Positions 11,536-13,574 of a stretch of 13,574 nucleotides of DNA are shown here, in pieces. Position 1 is the first letter of the stretch. Each line of letters begins with the position of its first letter. The stretch is taken from the NCBI GenBank assembly GCA_003224075.1, contig QHYF01000097.1:1-13574 (forward strand), written 5' to 3'. Source of the stretch: Acidobacteriota bacterium. GTDB taxonomy: Bacteria > Acidobacteriota > Terriglobia > Acidiferrales > UBA7541. The notes under the pieces are model-generated. The model had not been told where the DNA came from and ran no database searches. It saw only the letters and a program-made list of their open reading frames with translations. The translations under genes and the position numbers were made by a program.

Positions 11536-12595
11536 ATGAAAGTTCTAGTCACGGGAAGCAGCGGATTGGTTGGCTCGGAAGCGGTCGAACATTTCGACCG
11601 GCAAGGGCACGAAGTTCTCGGCGTGGACAACAACATGCGCCGAGTTTTCTTCGGACCTGCGGGCGACACGCTTTGGAATCTCGAACGGTTGAAAGGTGCG
11701 ACCAAGCGGTTTACACATGCGGACGTGGATATTCGCGATCGCGCCGCCATCGAAGAACTGATTCGAACGCGCCGCTTCGATCTGATTGTGCACTGCGCGG
11801 CGCAGCCGTCGCACGACAAAGCGCGGGATATTCCCTTGCTCGATTTTGAGGTCAATGCACTGGGAACCGTGAATCTTCTGGAAGCAACCCGCCAGCACTC
11901 TCCCGAGGCTGTTGTTTCTCAGCACCAACAAGGTTTATGGCGACGCACCGAATGAGATTCCGCTCAAGGAACTCGAAAAGCGCTACGACTATGCGCGGCC
12001 GGAAGATTCTGCGGGAATCGACGAGACCTGCCGGATCGATCGCACGCTGCATTCGCTTTTTGGCGCTTCGAAAGCTGCAGCCGATCTGGTGGCGCAAGAG
12101 TATGGGCGATATTTCAAAATGAAGGTTGGCATATTTCGTGGCGGCTGCCTGACTGGGCCGTCACATTCAGGTGTGGAGTTGCACGGCTTCCTTTCGTACT
12201 TGGTGAAGATTGCACTGAGCGGGGGCACGTATTCCATTTTTGGCTATAAGGGCAAGCAAGTGCGAGACAATATTCACAGTTATGATGTCGTGAGGGCAAT
12301 CGAGGAATTTGCGGCTAATCCGCGGCCCGGCGAAGTGTACAACCTGGGCGGCGGGCGCGAGAACAGCATCTCGATATTGGAAGCCATCGAGCGAATCGAG
12401 CAGATGACCAGACGCAAGCTGGACTGGCGCTACGTTGAGGAAGCGCGCAAGGGCGATCACATCTGTTACATCTCGAATCTCGGCAAGTTCAAGAGTCACT
12501 ATCCGAATTGGAAGGTTACGCGCGGATTAGACGCGATTCTCGAAGAGATCATCGCGTCGCAGCGGGCACAATTGGCGCAAGCAGGCGCGAGGTAA
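11536..12595 (+). pseudogene. NAD-dependent sugar-nucleotide epimerase, frameshifted
   Basis: An extended short-chain dehydrogenase/reductase resembling CDP-paratose (tyvelose) 2-epimerases is split across two frames. Frame one, from the ATG at 11536 (AGGA at 11524-11527), gives the NAD-binding TGSSGLVG (residues 6-13), then DVDIRD and HCAAQPSHDKARDIP, and reads sensibly to about 11910 (SPEAV), then turns to unrelated residues and stops at 11955. The second frame picks up at about 11912 with FLSTNKVYGDAPNE and runs in good family sequence to the TAA at 12595. Together they make a protein of roughly 350 residues, the family size. The shift lies within 11908-11917 and fits one extra base or loss of about five. 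In the motif usually reading YxxxK this protein has FGASK. It is followed 17 nt later by a glycosyltransferase-like gene. It may be a true pseudogene or a sequencing/assembly error. Confidence 0.8.
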
Positions 12596-12612
12596 GGGAA
12601 AGCAGTTAAGAG

Positions 12613-13551
12613 ATGCTGACGTTTTTCACGACCGCAAAGCCCTTCCGAGATCACCTCGGAGTCATTCAGCGCAACGCACTGAATAGCTGGAAGCGGCTGC
12701 ATCCTGACGTGGAGGTTATTCTTTTCGGGGATGAGGAAGGTGTGGCCGCGGCTGCTCGAACGTTCGGGATCCGCCACGAACCGCACGTGGAGCGCAACGA
12801 GTACGGCACCAAGCGGCTCGATTATATGTTTGGCAAGGCCCAGGCCCTCGCGCGCCACGATTTGCTCTGCTATATCAACTGCGACATCATGCTGATGCAG
12901 GGTTTTTGTCACGCGCTGGCGCGGGTGAAAGCGGCGCATTCGAAATTTCTGATGATTGGCCGGCGCTGGGATACGGACATCAACGAACCCTACGACTTCG
13001 AAAGAAGGGATTGGCAAACACGGCTCCGAGGCCATGCTCTTCACAAAGCCAAGCAGCGCACGCCCGACTGGATCGATTACTTTGCATTTACGCGCGGACT
13101 GTACGGGCCGGACTTGCCGCCGTTCGTGATCGGGCGAGTGTTCTGGGACAACTGGCTGGTCTGGAAGGCGCGGGATTCGAAAGTTCCCGTTGTTGACGTC
13201 TCCGCGGTGGTCATCGCGGTGCATCAGAGTCACGATTACGGTTATCACCCGCAAGGAAAAGAGGGTGTCTTTCACGGAGAAGAATCAGGCCGCAATTACA
13301 GATTGGCGGGCGGATGGAGTCACTTGCGGACGATCGCGGACGCTACAGAAGTTCTGCGAGAGGAAGGTCTGAAGCCGAACGCGATGCGGCATTGGGCGGC
13401 GGTGAAGCGGCACGTGCGCCAGGCGGGGCGGGTTCTGCTGTACGACGTAGTTCAGCCGGTCTGGTTCTTGTTTCTGGCAATTACGCGGCCTCTGCGGCGC
13501 GCGCTTGGGTTGCAAACCGAGAACTTGCGGCGCTTGCGCGGGAAAGTCTAG
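12613..13551 (+). CDS. Glycosyltransferase-like protein (GT-A fold suspected)
   Basis: This 312-residue protein looks like a nucleotide-diphospho-sugar transferase. The N-terminus (LTFFTTAKPFRDH, VIQRNALNSWKRLHPDVEVILFGDE) matches the opening strands of a GT-A Rossmann-like domain. YINCDIMLM at 87-95 carries Asp91 in the place of a DxD-type metal/nucleotide site. Later conserved-looking blocks are IGRRWDTD, PDWIDYFAFTRGLYG and PPFVIGRVFWDNWLVWKA. The C-terminus has a hydrophobic/amphipathic stretch, LLYDVVQPVWFLFLAITRP (275-293), that could attach it to the membrane, followed by basic residues. It starts 17 nt after the epimerase stop, so the two are probably one operon; the ribosome binding site is weak. 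Donor and acceptor sugars cannot be told. It most likely works in surface polysaccharide assembly. Confidence 0.72.
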   Translation: MLTFFTTAKPFRDHLGVIQRNALNSWKRLHPDVEVILFGDEEGVAAAARTFGIRHEPHVERNEYGTKRLDYMFGKAQALARHDLLCYINCDIMLMQGFCHALARVKAAHSKFLMIGRRWDTDINEPYDFERRDWQTRLRGHALHKAKQRTPDWIDYFAFTRGLYGPDLPPFVIGRVFWDNWLVWKARDSKVPVVDVSAVVIAVHQSHDYGYHPQGKEGVFHGEESGRNYRLAGGWSHLRTIADATEVLREEGLKPNAMRHWAAVKRHVRQAGRVLLYDVVQPVWFLFLAITRPLRRALGLQTENLRRLRGKV

Positions 13552-13574
13552 ATGATTGTGGGAAGACAAAGATG
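13552..13574 (+). CDS. Possible start of a further cluster gene (partial)
   Basis: An ATG follows directly after the glycosyltransferase stop at 13551, and a second ATG at 13572 has GGAAGA about 5 nt upstream. Either could begin the next gene of the cluster, but only 23 nt are available and nothing about the product can be said. Confidence 0.25.

Noticed and set aside
11912..12595. Second half of the epimerase as an independent gene starting at TTG
   Set aside because: The TTG has no ribosome binding site, and the product begins in the middle of a Rossmann strand, so it is the continuation of the frameshifted gene.
1..13574. CRISPR arrays, insertion sequences or prophage genes
   Set aside because: No regularly spaced repeats, transposase or integrase motifs, or terminal inverted repeats with target duplications were seen on either strand.

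Overview
The window looks like a chromosomal segment of an acidobacterium (Terriglobia-like soil lineage). The evidence is moderately high GC, a pentaheme ActA subunit of alternative complex III, a lipoprotein protease with bacterial Ig-like domains, and an Ala/Gly-rich secreted protein with a VirB10-like patch. This assignment rests on gene content and recalled family resemblance, not on a search. Apart from one frameshifted gene the window is densely and conventionally coded, and no mobile element, CRISPR array or prophage is visible.

Region by region. (1) 1-769, minus strand: the start of the alternative complex III operon, with actA complete and the first 35 codons of the next subunit (probably actB) running off the window. 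(2) 770-1206: a gene-free divergent regulatory region with two perfect 12-bp palindromes and a spaced direct repeat on the actA side, and a candidate promoter and leader hairpin on the other. (3) 1207-1282, plus strand: tRNA-Asn(GTT) with encoded CCA. (4) 1319-2285, minus: a single-domain rhodanese and an exported monoheme cytochrome c, each with its own strong ribosome binding site. (5) 2425-4578, minus: a large lipoprotein with two Ig-like domains, a trypsin-fold protease domain with visible His/Asp/Ser, and a duplicated C-terminal module. (6) 4739-7366, minus: DNA polymerase I with a degenerate proofreading domain, possibly read from a leaderless transcript. (7) 7608-8603, minus: an exported Ala/Gly/Ser-rich protein followed by two tandem intrinsic terminators. 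(8) 8854-11248, minus: tdh and kbl, the two-step threonine-to-glycine pathway. (9) 11249-13574, plus: the start of a glycan-biosynthesis cluster, with a sugar-nucleotide epimerase broken by a frameshift, a glycosyltransferase-like protein and perhaps the start of another gene.

How the genes work together. ActA belongs to a quinol-oxidising membrane complex that passes electrons to periplasmic carriers, and the monoheme cytochrome c could be such a carrier, although it is a separate unit. Tdh and Kbl act in sequence: threonine to 2-amino-3-ketobutyrate, then to glycine plus acetyl-CoA. The epimerase and glycosyltransferase probably supply and transfer a sugar for a surface polysaccharide. The points most worth a second look are the epimerase frameshift and its missing YxxxK tyrosine, the architecture of the lipoprotein protease, and the palindrome cluster upstream of actA. 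I see no clearly new multi-gene system.
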